This document shows, one piece after another, positions 1 through 7,818 of a DNA stretch of 21,117 nucleotides; position 1 is the first letter of the stretch, and the number at the start of each line of letters is the position of its first letter. Source of the DNA: a bacterium (GTDB taxonomy: Bacteria; Hinthialibacterota; Hinthialibacteria; OLB16); contig JAJVIK010000026.1 of assembly GCA_022072055.1 (NCBI GenBank), forward strand, positions 1 to 21,117, given 5' to 3'. The translations under genes and the position numbers were made by a program. The notes beneath the pieces are model-generated. The model saw only the letters and a program-made list of their open reading frames with translations, was not told the origin of the DNA and searched no databases.

Positions 1-99
1 ATGGAATGGTCCCTACGCGGCGCCAACGCCATCCTTGCCCTGCGATGCGCAACGCTTTCCAGACGGCTGGAGGATTATTGGGAAGACCGTGCTGCCTGA
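1..99 (+). CDS. 3' end of a transposase gene, probably ISKra4-like (partial, cut by window edge)
   Basis: The frame starting at base 1 is open for 32 codons and stops at TGA 97-99. The peptide contains the segments WSLRGANAILALRC and RRLEDYWEDR. A Trp-Ser-x-x-Gly-Ala-x-Ala-Ile-x-x-Leu-Arg stretch followed by a short Tyr-Trp tail is how many ISKra4-family transposases end, as I recall that family. The match is by eye, on a short fragment. The catalytic core would lie left of the window, so activity cannot be judged. The ATG at base 1 is probably an internal Met and not a start. The right end of the insertion sequence should lie shortly after base 99, perhaps in the C-rich stretch at 101-125, but no inverted-repeat partner is visible. 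Confidence 0.5.
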   Translation: MEWSLRGANAILALRCATLSRRLEDYWEDRAA

Positions 100-190
100 T
101 CTTCCCCCACTTTCATGACGCAGGCCCAAGGGGGCGCTTCGGTCATGGCCACCCGACCGCTTGCTCACGCGCGCGGCTCGGACGGCTTCA

Positions 191-224
191 CCCTCTCCCC
201 CACGTGGGAGAGGGTGAGGGAGGG
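191..224. repeat. REP-like intergenic hairpin with G-run tail
   Basis: A 9-base perfect inverted repeat (191-199 CCCTCTCCC with 206-214 GGGAGAGGG) encloses six bases and is followed by TGAGGGAGGG. It begins 5 bases beyond the TAG of the minus-strand response regulator, on the far side of its stop, so it could end or protect that transcript. A second element with the same plan (C-run stem, G-run stem, then TGAGGG) lies at 7070-7100. Elements of this look are dispersed between genes in many bacteria. Between 100 and 190 I see nothing else recognisable. Confidence 0.6.
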
Positions 225-228
225 ACCG

Positions 229-1011
229 CTATGCCTCCTCCCCCTTGGTCTTCACCTTCTGCGCCTGGTGCTTGAAGATGTGCTGGCGGATCATCTTGCG
301 CTTGGTCTCGGAAAGCTCCACGAACTCCGCGCCCATCCGGAAGGTCCGTCTCGGACGCTGCGGCGTGCAATAACGAATCTGCACCGACACCTCGGCCAGG
401 GCCAATACTTGCAGAAACAACGCGCTGCGGAGCTGCAGGATGCTCCCCGGCTCCACCGGCGAATCCCCCACCAACCCGACTCCGCCCTCGCTGATGTCCA
501 CGATCCGAAGCGGCAGGTGGAGAATCCCCTCCGCCTCCTGGTGAAGGCGCACAAACTGGCGCCGATTGGAGCGGTCCTCGGCGTTCTTGGGACGAGCGGG
601 CGTGTGCCGCGAGACATGGTTGCCCATCAGCGAATCCAGCTTGTGCAGCAAGACATGGGCGTCCAAGGGCTTGACCACGAAATCATCCGCCCCCGACTGG
701 AGCGCCATCAGCACGCTCTCCCGGGAGCGGTGCGCCGAGACCACAATGATCGGGGTCTTGCGGGTTGTTTCGCTCTGCTTGAAGCGCCGGCAGACCTCAT
801 AGCCGTCCATTCCGGGAAGACAGAGATCAAGGAGGATCGCGGAGGGGGGCTGCTTGTGAGCCGAGGCCAGCGCCGATTCGCCGTCGTAGGCCACGCTCAC
901 CTCGAACCCAACCCGCATCAGCAGGTTGGAGGTGAGATCGGCCGAGTCCTCGTCGTCATCCACGACCAGGATGCGACGGTCCTGCTCAGTATCGGTTGAA
1001 GAAGTGGTCAT
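229..1011 (-). CDS. Response regulator with receiver (REC) and PilZ domains
   Basis: The protein is 260 residues. The N-terminal receiver domain (about 12-130) has the acidic cluster D18-D19-D20, the phospho-acceptor D62 in LLDLCLPGMDG, the switch residue S92 and the conserved K114-P115. A linker leads to a PilZ domain (about 147-245) with the cyclic-di-GMP signature R151-QFV-R155 and D172-I-S-E-G-G. It should couple phosphorylation by a histidine kinase to cyclic-di-GMP binding, acting in the cytoplasm; no output DNA-binding domain is present. The ATG (1009-1011) shares one base with the TGA of the upstream FliK-like gene (TGATG), so the two are probably translationally coupled. No kinase is seen in the window. 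The domain calls are firm; the controlled process (motility or surface behaviour) is inference from the neighbour. Confidence 0.9.
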   Translation of the reverse strand: MTTSSTDTEQDRRILVVDDDEDSADLTSNLLMRVGFEVSVAYDGESALASAHKQPPSAILLDLCLPGMDGYEVCRRFKQSETTRKTPIIVVSAHRSRESVLMALQSGADDFVVKPLDAHVLLHKLDSLMGNHVSRHTPARPKNAEDRSNRRQFVRLHQEAEGILHLPLRIVDISEGGVGLVGDSPVEPGSILQLRSALFLQVLALAEVSVQIRYCTPQRPRRTFRMGAEFVELSETKRKMIRQHIFKHQAQKVKTKGEEA

Positions 1012-2360
1012 CAGAGTCGAATGTCCAATGAGGGGCGGGAGCCCTCAAGGCGCCTCTCCCAATCGCGGAGCGGATCGAGTTCCTCGGCCAGCGAGCCGGG
1101 CGTGATCGCCTCCACTCGAACCTCCGCCTCCACCCGGTCGAAGCCCACACCCTTCAATGATTCGACCAAAAGGGGGACTTCCTTGACCAGAAATTCCCGG
1201 TGGGCCGCTTTCGCCACGGAAAGGATGATCCGCAGCTGCTCGAAAAGCGCACGCAAGCGCACCCGCACAGGGCCGAGGACCGAGAGCTCCACCTGAAGCA
1301 GGAGCTCCATGTCACGAGGATTATAGCGTTCCGGGTGGTCGGCGTCCCGCTCGCCTCGAACCGCGAGCTCCACGGTGGTCGGGGAGGGTTCTCCGGGGAA
1401 GGGGATTCGCCAGAACACCCACGCCTCCTTGTCGGGCTGCGCGACTTGAGTGAGGCCCGTGAGCTGGGCCCCTTCGATGAGGTTGAGGATCCGCCAGGCG
1501 CTTGCGCGCAGGGGATGGGTCTGGGGCAACTCCGCCTGCGCGAGCAGGAAATCCAGCTCCAGGACCATGGCCTTGAAGTCGCTTCGGGCTTTGTCGGGAC
1601 GGTTCCCCAGGAGCTTTTCCTCAAAGGTGGACAGGAAGTCGCGCAGCCGTTCCACGCGCTCGGCCAAGTCCCCGGTCTGGTTCCAAGCCAGGGTGTCCTG
1701 GAGGCGGACCAAGAGGCCGGCGAGACGGTCGCTGCCGCGCACCGAACCGGTGGCGAGGAACTGGGTGGTTTCGGCGGAGAGCTGGCCGAGCTCGCGTCCC
1801 AAGTTCCCCCGCGCGCGAAGCTTCTCGCGGACCGCGAGGAGGTTTTCGGGGGTGATCGGCACATTCCGCGCCAGCAACAGCGCCAGAACCGGGGCTTGCT
1901 CCGGAGGGATGTTTCCGAGCGCGGTTTGAAGAACCTGAAGGGTCTCCAGCTGGGCCGGAAGGTTGTTGGCCTGCAGCGCGCGCGAGAGGAGCTGCGCCAG
2001 GGGCGATGCTGCGGCTTGAGGCTGGCCCGCGGGGGTTGGAGGCGCGTTGGGTCGTGTGGACAGCTCGCCGGACGCGGCGGCCTGAGATGCGGGCGCCTCG
2101 CGCGGCTCGACCAGGATCTTGCCGCCTTCGGAGCGCACGCGGACTGTGGTTCCGGGTGGGAGCTCCTCGGTCAGGATCAGCGGCAACAGCAGCTTCCCGA
2201 TCTGAATCGGGGTGGTTCCCTCCAATGTGGGGCGAAGCACCTTGCCGAGCAGCACGCCGCCCCCTTCGAGTCGCCGCACCAAGCCGAGGAAGTCACCTTG
2301 CCCCCGAGCCGCCTCCGGAAGTGTGCCGGTGATCGGAACCATGAACGGGATTGAAAGCAC
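1011..2360 (-). CDS. FliK-like protein (flagellar hook-length control C-terminal-type domain)
   Basis: The protein is 449 residues. Residues 1-90 form a small beta-rich region, 90-120 an Ala/Pro/Gln linker, 120-300 a helical region rich in Leu, and about 312-425 a region resembling the Flg_hook C-terminal domain of FliK. That last part has a LLLQVELSVLGPVRVRL-type strand followed by an amphipathic helix and GVGFDRVEAEVRVE. FliK measures hook length and switches flagellar export specificity, but proteins with this domain also occur in genomes without other flagellar genes beside them, as here. The start is GTG at 2358-2360, with a G-run just upstream as possible Shine-Dalgarno; the in-frame ATG at 2342 is an alternative. 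The stop overlaps the REC-PilZ start by one base. Confidence is good for a coding gene and moderate for the FliK relation. Confidence 0.65.
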   Translation of the reverse strand: MLSIPFMVPITGTLPEAARGQGDFLGLVRRLEGGGVLLGKVLRPTLEGTTPIQIGKLLLPLILTEELPPGTTVRVRSEGGKILVEPREAPASQAAASGELSTRPNAPPTPAGQPQAAASPLAQLLSRALQANNLPAQLETLQVLQTALGNIPPEQAPVLALLLARNVPITPENLLAVREKLRARGNLGRELGQLSAETTQFLATGSVRGSDRLAGLLVRLQDTLAWNQTGDLAERVERLRDFLSTFEEKLLGNRPDKARSDFKAMVLELDFLLAQAELPQTHPLRASAWRILNLIEGAQLTGLTQVAQPDKEAWVFWRIPFPGEPSPTTVELAVRGERDADHPERYNPRDMELLLQVELSVLGPVRVRLRALFEQLRIILSVAKAAHREFLVKEVPLLVESLKGVGFDRVEAEVRVEAITPGSLAEELDPLRDWERRLEGSRPSLDIRL

Positions 2361-2422
2361 GCCCCCCCCGGCGGGGTCAAGAGGGAGGGGAAAACCCCCT
2401 TAGCTGAGTGAGGAAAAAAGTT

Positions 2423-2451
2423 TTGACAGTGGAATGAAAAGAGGGCATACT
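2423..2451 (+). promoter_or_regulatory. Sigma70-type promoter for the giant secreted protein
   Basis: A perfect -35 box TTGACA (2423-2428), a 17-base spacer and a -10 box CATACT (2446-2451, four of six matches) predict transcription from about 2458. This leaves a leader of about 120 bases before the ATG at 2581. It also rules out an ATG at 2434 as the start codon, because that ATG lies inside the spacer. Confidence 0.7.
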
Positions 2452-2477
2452 TGCCATTGTCTTGCTTTTTCGGCTCT

Positions 2478-2550
2478 GCACCGCGGACCGCCGGGTGCGA
2501 TGTTTTGGTCAACTTGTTCCACTCCATTCCGCCCCCCGCGAGCGTTCGCG
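2478..2550 (+). promoter_or_regulatory. Structured 5' leader with two hairpins
   Basis: Between the predicted transcript start and the ribosome binding site there is an imperfect hairpin (GCACC 2478-2482 with GGTGC 2494-2498) and a perfect 5-base stem with a GCGT tetraloop (CGCGA 2537-2541 with TCGCG 2546-2550). No known riboswitch family is recognised and there is no T-run after either stem. A role in mRNA stability or translation is a guess. Confidence 0.3.
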
Positions 2551-2580
2551 ACTCCCACGGATGGTAAAGGAGTTGTGAAA

Positions 2581-5500
2581 ATGAGGACACGTGCATTCTC
2601 TCAGCGATTCACCCTTCTTCATCTGCTTCCTGCCTGCCTTTTTCTTGGCGTTCCTCCTGCTTATTGTGATGTGTTTGACCGTCTGGGCGCGGAACTTGAG
2701 CTCTTCATCGAGATGGATGGTCAGACCCACAAGTTTCTGTGCTCCGGAGACACCGTGGTCCGTCGGTCCGGCCCGGTCCTCGGCGCCACGGCGACCACCA
2801 TTGACGTAGAATTGGTCTCGCTGACCCTGACAGGGCAGTCCCCCATCGATCTGACGCCGATCCGGGTGAGCCTTCCGGACCCGGTCCTTCTTCCCGCCAC
2901 CGGACAAGCCATGCGTCACGAGATACCCGGCGGGAATTGGGCGATTGACTCGTTTTTTGACATCACGTACCGGCTCGATTTCGTGGGCGGTTCGCGGCCT
3001 CCGCTGCACACCGCCACCCCCGCGAAGGTGGCAAGCGTGACCCCCAGCACCTCCCTTCCGCTAGCGGGGGTTCCGGCCGGGGCCGCCCAGGACACCCCTT
3101 CCAATGCCCACACCAAACTGGATTCCGGTTCGGTCAGCATTCCGGTCATGGACGATTCCATGACTCAGGTCGGAACCCTGACCCGAAGCATCCTCCGCTT
3201 TTACCCATGGATCGACTGTTATCTCTGCGGGGCCTTCCTGGCCTACCACGCGCTCCCCGCCGGGACTCCTCGGACAACCAATCTAACCGGGATGACCCGT
3301 GTGACCCGGAGCTCGCTGTTCTTCGAGGGGATGTGCACGACCGAGCTGAGCGGCGTGACGCTGGAAGACGCCACGGTCCAGCTCCGGCTTTCCCAGGACA
3401 AACTTTCCTCGGGGCGCTTGGAGAGCCCGGGGCCATCGACGTTCCCGATCCAGAGCTTCTTTGATGTCTTCTTCGAGGTCACCATCGAGGGGAACCATCT
3501 GGTCAATCCGACCCCCCTCGATTTGAGAAGCCCAGGGCCGACGATCAACGAACTCCCGTTCAGGAACGCCCAGCACCTGGGATGGAATTGCCCGCTCACG
3601 CTCCATCCCGCCAGCGCTCCCAACGCCCCCGCCACCTATTCGCTCGACAACTTCACATGCGTGTTCGTCAATCGGATTCCCTGGTGGATCCCTTGGTGGA
3701 GCTGCTACATCGTCAAGCTGACCCCATTCTGCATTCCGATCCCGTTCGTTACATTCAACCTGTTTGACGGGTTCGGCGCGGCGGGGTCGCCTCGAAGCGT
3801 GGGGATGACCGACCTGCGCGGTGTTCTGGATTTCACGGACCTGCCCAACGGCCAGTATTCCGTGAAGGAAGAGCTCCCGCCGGGGCACACCGCCCTGTCG
3901 CCGCTGATCAGCGATGTGGACCTGAACGACGCCACCTACGTTCCGGAGTTCTATGGAACCCTCGGCGGGCGTGGCTTTGGGGGAACCTATCCGTTCGAGG
4001 GAACTGACGAAGTCCAGATGGGGCTCTCCTTCGAGATGCAAGTGGGCGCCATCACGGAAACGATCCACCTGCAAGGCCCCGCGCAGGTCCGGCGCGGCCC
4101 GCGAAGCGACACAAACGGAAACACGCGGGAGGAAGTCCCGATTGAAATCCTCTCCATGGACCTTGTGGGAAGCAATCCGTTTGGAACGGGCCAGCTCCGG
4201 TTGCGCGAGAGTCCCACGCTTCAATCTTTAGGTCGTCTGGAGGGGCTGGATCCCGGACATGATTTTCCCGCGGATAGCTTCTTCGACATCTTTGTCGAAG
4301 TGGACCTTCCAGGGACCGGCTATATCTCCAACGTAAGCGCCGTGCATCTCTCGAAGCCTGATGTGACCGCTTATCCGCCCATCGGCGAGATGCACCTCGA
4401 CAGTGGAGTGGATGTGGAGCTCAGCCAGGACACCAAGGGTCGCACCACGGTGGCGGTGGCGCGGAAGTTCTGGTGGTGGTGGCTGCCGTGGTACGAGTAT
4501 TACATCCCCTACATCAATGTTCCGCCGAAACCGACGCCGACCCCCTCGCCCTCGGCCACCGCGACACCTTCGGGAACCGCGACCGAGACCGGAACCGCCA
4601 CGGCCACGGGAACGGAGACTCCGACCGGGACCCCCACGGAGACCGCGACTTCAAGCTCCACGCCCTCCGCGACGGGGACCGCGACCGAGACCCAGACCAG
4701 CACGGTTACGAACACGGTGACCAACACCGCCACGTCAACACGGACCGCGACTCCCACGGACACCTTGCGTCCGACCGACACCCCAACCTTGACTCAGACC
4801 GCAACCTTCACTCGGACCCGGACGCACACCTCCACGAACACTCCGACTTCGACCGTGACCCGGACGAGGACTCCGACCGACACGCCCCGTCCGCCCACCA
4901 ACACCCCCACGCGCACGGTGACGCCGACGCGGAGCCACACGCCGACTCCGACGGCCACAAACACTCCGACTTACACGGAGACCCCGACGGCGACCGTGAC
5001 GGAGACCCGTCCGCCCACGCAAAAGGGGCCGGTGCTCTACTCCATCGAGCAGGATGTCATTTACGCCAGCGGCACGCTGATTGTCCGCGAGGGAGATGTC
5101 CTGATCGGAGGGTCTCTCAGCACGATCCTCGGCGGGAAGTATGAGGACCTGCTCGCCACCTTCTTGATCGATCCGCACGTGGAGGGAGTGGACCTCGGAC
5201 TGGATGGTCTCGACGCCATCTCGATCCAGGGTGGGATGTTGACCCGCGCGTTCTTCAGCACCGAGCGCGACTTCCTGATCACCAACCCATCCCACCCGCT
5301 GTTCGGCATGATGGTCGGGCACGGCGACATGCTCTCCAAGTCGGGACTTGTGATCCCCAACTCGATGCTCGCGGCGCCGTTTGATCCCAAGGTTCCCGGA
5401 GTGATTGACCCGGTGAAGACCATCGGACTGGACGGCATCGACATCGAGGGTCTGGACGCCAATGAGTACGACATCTGGACCGCTTCGTTTAACAATGCCG

Positions 5501-6942
5501 CGAACCCGGGCAATCCGGCGCCTCCCACCGCGATTCTCAATGATCTGCGCGTGTATTGGTCCTTCGAGGAGATCAACGACGATTACATCACCGGTCCGTT
5601 GGCGTCCACGCCGCCCGGGGTGGGCGTGCCGATCAGCGCGGATGATGTGCTCGAGACCAACTTCGTGACCGGGACCGGCCTGATCTTCCGCTCCGGCGCG
5701 GATTCCATTCCGCCACCGGCCCCGAACATCCTGTTCGGCCTGGTTCCGCCCCCTGTCCCGCCGATCCGTCTCGGTCTGGATGGAGTGGACATGCCGAATT
5801 ACACCTCGCCCTTCGAGTCCGACGAGGCGGGCGAGACCGGCCCGGTGCTCGTTCTGCCGGACCATGTCCTCTTCAGCACCGAGCTCGATGATCCGCTGGG
5901 CAGGTTTATCCATGGAGACCTGATGGCCGATCCGCCGGGCGCGGCGGCGTCCTTTGTGAGCTCGACCAATGTCATGCTGACCGGCCATCCGGAGCTTCTG
6001 TTCGATCTGGGTCTGGATGGGATCGACTGCCTGGGTCCGATTCCGGTCCAAGGGGTTGTGCGCGAGTACACCTGCGGGCGTGTGTTTGTCGCGCAGGATG
6101 TGAACGCGGTCACCGGTCCGTTCCAGCTCCGGATCTGGGCGCTCCAGGGCTGCGAGATCCGGGACACCCTGGATGTCACCTTCCAGTATCCCTCCTTCGC
6201 CCTCGCGGTCGATCCGAATACCGGAGTCACGGCCGGGCCGAACTTCATGCTCGGGATGAAGAGCGCGGGTGAAAAGGGGATCGGCATCTCGGATCTCTCG
6301 TTCCACCTGGATCGCGAGAAGCCGGGAATGCCGGGCGAGCTGCTCGCGACCATCGATGTCATGCCGCTCATGGACCCGCTGCCGAGCGGTTCGGGCATCG
6401 ACTTCACCAACTTCCAATCGGATGGCGGTCCGAACGAGGCCGGGTCGGTGCCGGATTCCGAGATCACCTCGGATCCCCAGCCGACCTCCCCGAACCTGAA
6501 GGTTCCGGAGCCGATCCTGAGCGCCTCGGTGACCGCGCGTTGGTTCCCGAACCCCGCGATCGAGAATGTCACCGCCTACACCGCCCAAGTGCTCGACGGC
6601 ACCGGCGTGGTGGCCTCGGCGAGCGTGCCCGGCGCCTCGAGCAGCGCCCTGCTCGCGGGTCTCCAGCCCGGAACCGATTACACGCTTTCGGTGGTGGCCA
6701 CGAACGCGGCGGGCGACAGCGCGCCCTCCACGCTCCACTTCACCACGCGCTATGACCGCTCCGGTTCGCAGATGAACGCGATCCTCGAGCGTCTCTCGCG
6801 CGAGTGGAGTCCGGAAGGCTCGATGGAGGAAACCGGGCTCCAAGGCCAGGTCCCCTCGGCGGTGGACATCAACCAGGATGGCGAGGTGAACGCGCATGAC
6901 GCGCTTGAAATCCTGGAGGATCACGCCAACCAATTGGACTGA
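2581..6942 (+). CDS. Giant secreted modular protein (three SFFD modules, Thr/Pro linker, LGLDG modules, Fn3, EF-hand/dockerin-like end)
   Basis: The protein is 1453 residues from ATG 2581, which has AAAGGAG eight bases upstream; the frame is open back to 2434, but that lies in the promoter. Residues 1-27 are a signal peptide ending near PAYC. Three diverged modules each carry an SFFD(I/V) core (near residues 123, 290 and 564) and are followed by a Trp/Tyr-rich segment. A short carboxypeptidase-regulatory/SdrD-B-like fold (near 395-435, [20 protein letters not shown]) follows the second. Residues about 651-814 are a Thr/Pro/Ser-rich linker. Then come three repeats opening with (L/F)FST-type strands, with the motif LGLDG(I/V/L)D, a fibronectin type III domain (about 1310-1390) and a terminal calcium-loop [13 protein letters not shown] (about 1428) like half of a dockerin. 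It is presumably secreted or surface attached. No catalytic domain is recognised. Its own promoter precedes it and a terminator follows, so it is monocistronic. Confidence 0.85.
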   Translation: MRTRAFSQRFTLLHLLPACLFLGVPPAYCDVFDRLGAELELFIEMDGQTHKFLCSGDTVVRRSGPVLGATATTIDVELVSLTLTGQSPIDLTPIRVSLPDPVLLPATGQAMRHEIPGGNWAIDSFFDITYRLDFVGGSRPPLHTATPAKVASVTPSTSLPLAGVPAGAAQDTPSNAHTKLDSGSVSIPVMDDSMTQVGTLTRSILRFYPWIDCYLCGAFLAYHALPAGTPRTTNLTGMTRVTRSSLFFEGMCTTELSGVTLEDATVQLRLSQDKLSSGRLESPGPSTFPIQSFFDVFFEVTIEGNHLVNPTPLDLRSPGPTINELPFRNAQHLGWNCPLTLHPASAPNAPATYSLDNFTCVFVNRIPWWIPWWSCYIVKLTPFCIPIPFVTFNLFDGFGAAGSPRSVGMTDLRGVLDFTDLPNGQYSVKEELPPGHTALSPLISDVDLNDATYVPEFYGTLGGRGFGGTYPFEGTDEVQMGLSFEMQVGAITETIHLQGPAQVRRGPRSDTNGNTREEVPIEILSMDLVGSNPFGTGQLRLRESPTLQSLGRLEGLDPGHDFPADSFFDIFVEVDLPGTGYISNVSAVHLSKPDVTAYPPIGEMHLDSGVDVELSQDTKGRTTVAVARKFWWWWLPWYEYYIPYINVPPKPTPTPSPSATATPSGTATETGTATATGTETPTGTPTETATSSSTPSATGTATETQTSTVTNTVTNTATSTRTATPTDTLRPTDTPTLTQTATFTRTRTHTSTNTPTSTVTRTRTPTDTPRPPTNTPTRTVTPTRSHTPTPTATNTPTYTETPTATVTETRPPTQKGPVLYSIEQDVIYASGTLIVREGDVLIGGSLSTILGGKYEDLLATFLIDPHVEGVDLGLDGLDAISIQGGMLTRAFFSTERDFLITNPSHPLFGMMVGHGDMLSKSGLVIPNSMLAAPFDPKVPGVIDPVKTIGLDGIDIEGLDANEYDIWTASFNNAANPGNPAPPTAILNDLRVYWSFEEINDDYITGPLASTPPGVGVPISADDVLETNFVTGTGLIFRSGADSIPPPAPNILFGLVPPPVPPIRLGLDGVDMPNYTSPFESDEAGETGPVLVLPDHVLFSTELDDPLGRFIHGDLMADPPGAAASFVSSTNVMLTGHPELLFDLGLDGIDCLGPIPVQGVVREYTCGRVFVAQDVNAVTGPFQLRIWALQGCEIRDTLDVTFQYPSFALAVDPNTGVTAGPNFMLGMKSAGEKGIGISDLSFHLDREKPGMPGELLATIDVMPLMDPLPSGSGIDFTNFQSDGGPNEAGSVPDSEITSDPQPTSPNLKVPEPILSASVTARWFPNPAIENVTAYTAQVLDGTGVVASASVPGASSSALLAGLQPGTDYTLSVVATNAAGDSAPSTLHFTTRYDRSGSQMNAILERLSREWSPEGSMEETGLQGQVPSAVDINQDGEVNAHDALEILEDHANQLD
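4531..5022 (+). repeat. Low-complexity Thr/Pro-rich coding linker
   Basis: About 164 codons are almost entirely Thr, Pro, Ser, Ala, Glu and Arg in short irregular repeats such as [13 protein letters not shown] and [10 protein letters not shown]. At DNA level this is an imperfect array of short ACN/CCN/GAC units. It joins the N-terminal SFFD half of the giant protein to its LGLDG half. Such linkers are extended and often O-glycosylated in exported proteins; the glycosylation is inference. The array also keeps other reading frames open, which produces false ORFs here. Confidence 0.85.
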
Positions 6943-6956
6943 GAGAGACCGTTGAA

Positions 6957-6990
6957 CCTCGCGGGGCGGCCTTGGCGCCTCCCCGCGAGG
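6957..6990. terminator. GC-rich hairpin after the giant gene
   Basis: A perfect 10-base inverted repeat (CCTCGCGGGG 6957-6966, CCCCGCGAGG 6981-6990) with a 14-base loop lies 15 bases after the TGA. It lacks a T-run, so on its own it is more likely an mRNA 3'-end stabiliser or the first part of the tandem terminator. Confidence 0.45.
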
Positions 6991-7004
6991 TGATGCAGAC
7001 ATCG

Positions 7005-7049
7005 CCCCGGCGGCGGCCTTGAGCGGCCCTCCCGCCGGGGTTTCTTTTT
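7005..7049 (+). terminator. Rho-independent terminator of the giant gene
   Basis: CCCCGGCGG (7005-7013) pairs with CCGCCGGGG (7032-7040) and is followed at once by TTTCTTTTT (7041-7049). The stem is 9 perfect GC pairs. This is the clearest intrinsic terminator in the window and isolates the giant gene from the macrodomain gene. Confidence 0.85.
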
Positions 7050-7069
7050 GCGCCCCGGAAGGAATCCCT

Positions 7070-7100
7070 CCCCCCGTTCACGGGGGGACTGAGGGGGGTG
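7070..7100. repeat. REP-like hairpin, second copy type
   Basis: CCCCCCG (7070-7076) and CGGGGGG (7081-7087) form a 7-base stem with a TTCA loop, followed by ACTGAGGGGGGTGG. The plan is the same as at 191-224, although the stem sequence differs. It sits between the terminator and the ribosome binding site of the macrodomain gene. Confidence 0.5.
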
Positions 7101-7148
7101 GCTCCTCCTTGCGCGCAGGAAGATAATTCCCATCGGAGGGAAGCGCCC

Positions 7149-7688
7149 GTGACCCAGTTTTCCCCGACCGCCGTGTCCCGGATCGAGCTTGTCCAGGGCG
7201 ACATCACTCAGGAATCCACCGACGCGATTGTCAACGCCGCGAACAGCGGCCTCAGGGGTGGTGGTGGAGTGGATGGAGCCATCCACCGCGCGGGCGGGCC
7301 GACGATCCTCCAGGAGTGCAAACAATACCCCGGCTGCCCCACCGGCGAGGCGGTGATCACCACAGGCGGGAACCTCAAGGCCAGACATGTCATCCACACG
7401 GTCGGCCCGATCTATCGGGATGGAAGGCATGGGGAACCGGAGCTGCTCGCGAGCGCCTACCGCAATTCGATGCGACTCGCCAAGCGGCATCGGCTCCTCT
7501 CGCTGGCCTTCCCTTCAATCAGCACGGGGGTCTATGGTTATCCGGTGGAGGATGCCGCGCGGGTGGCCCTTTCCTCTGTGCTCGCCGAACTGGAGTCGCC
7601 CGAAACCCTGGAGCGCGTCCGGTTCGTGCTTTTTGATGAGCGCACCCTCAAGGCTTACGAGCAAGCTTTGGCGGAGCTTTCACCCTGA
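7149..7688 (+). CDS. Macrodomain protein, O-acetyl-ADP-ribose deacetylase / ADP-ribosyl hydrolase (YmdB-like)
   Basis: The protein is 179 residues from GTG 7149, which has GGAGGG at 7135-7140; a longer frame from 7098 would start inside the REP-like element. It is a single macrodomain: G17-D18-I19 binds the adenine end, N29-A-A-N32 and the loop RGGGGVDGAIH (37-46, D42 and neighbouring residues) line the ribose and catalytic region, and FPSISTGVYGYP forms the diphosphate loop. Family members bind ADP-ribose and remove O-acetyl-ADP-ribose or mono-ADP-ribosyl groups in the cytoplasm. The length is normal for YmdB-type proteins. It stands alone: no ADP-ribosyltransferase (as in DarTG) is adjacent, so a housekeeping deacetylase role is more likely than antitoxin. 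Confidence 0.9.
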   Translation: MTQFSPTAVSRIELVQGDITQESTDAIVNAANSGLRGGGGVDGAIHRAGGPTILQECKQYPGCPTGEAVITTGGNLKARHVIHTVGPIYRDGRHGEPELLASAYRNSMRLAKRHRLLSLAFPSISTGVYGYPVEDAARVALSSVLAELESPETLERVRFVLFDERTLKAYEQALAELSP

Positions 7689-7743
7689 GGCGGGACCCTC
7701 TCTCCGTGGGTTGCCGGCCGCGAGGCAGAACCGAGTCCACACG

Positions 7744-7762
7744 GACCGCGGAGGCGGTCTTT
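7744..7762 (+). terminator. Weak terminator-like hairpin after the macrodomain gene
   Basis: GACCGC (7744-7749), a GGAG loop and GCGGTC (7754-7759) are followed by only TTT. The stem is short and the T-run minimal, so this may be attenuation or coincidence. Confidence 0.25.
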
Positions 7763-7818
7763 GCAGTTCGAGCGCGAGGTTTCCCGCCTCAGCGCCGTGC
7801 ATTTTGGAGGTTGTCGAG

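Noticed and set aside
115-999. A 294-codon plus-strand frame opposite the response regulator
   Set aside because: The minus strand encodes an unmistakable REC-PilZ protein; this frame is its antisense shadow.
1200-2354. A 384-codon plus-strand frame opposite the FliK-like gene
   Set aside because: The composition is Gly/Arg/Gln-rich with no domain, and the minus-strand frame has a linker, helices and a FliK-like domain and is coupled to the next gene.
4531-5022. A possible CRISPR or tandem-repeat array
   Set aside because: Units are irregular, in frame and codon-sized, with no spacers; it is a protein linker.
4473-5144. A 223-codon plus-strand frame rich in Asp, His and Arg
   Set aside because: It is the second reading frame of the Thr/Pro linker repeat (ACN CCN units read out of phase) and has no independent start signal.
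4735-7002. A 755-codon open frame on the minus strand opposite the giant gene
   Set aside because: It is antisense to a gene with promoter, ribosome binding site, signal peptide and recognisable domains. Its translation is Arg/His/Gly-rich without domain character. It is a by-product of GC-rich codons and the Thr/Pro linker.
7149-7688. Macrodomain gene as a DarG-type antitoxin
   Set aside because: No DarT-like ADP-ribosyltransferase is adjacent and the protein is a single short macrodomain of YmdB type.
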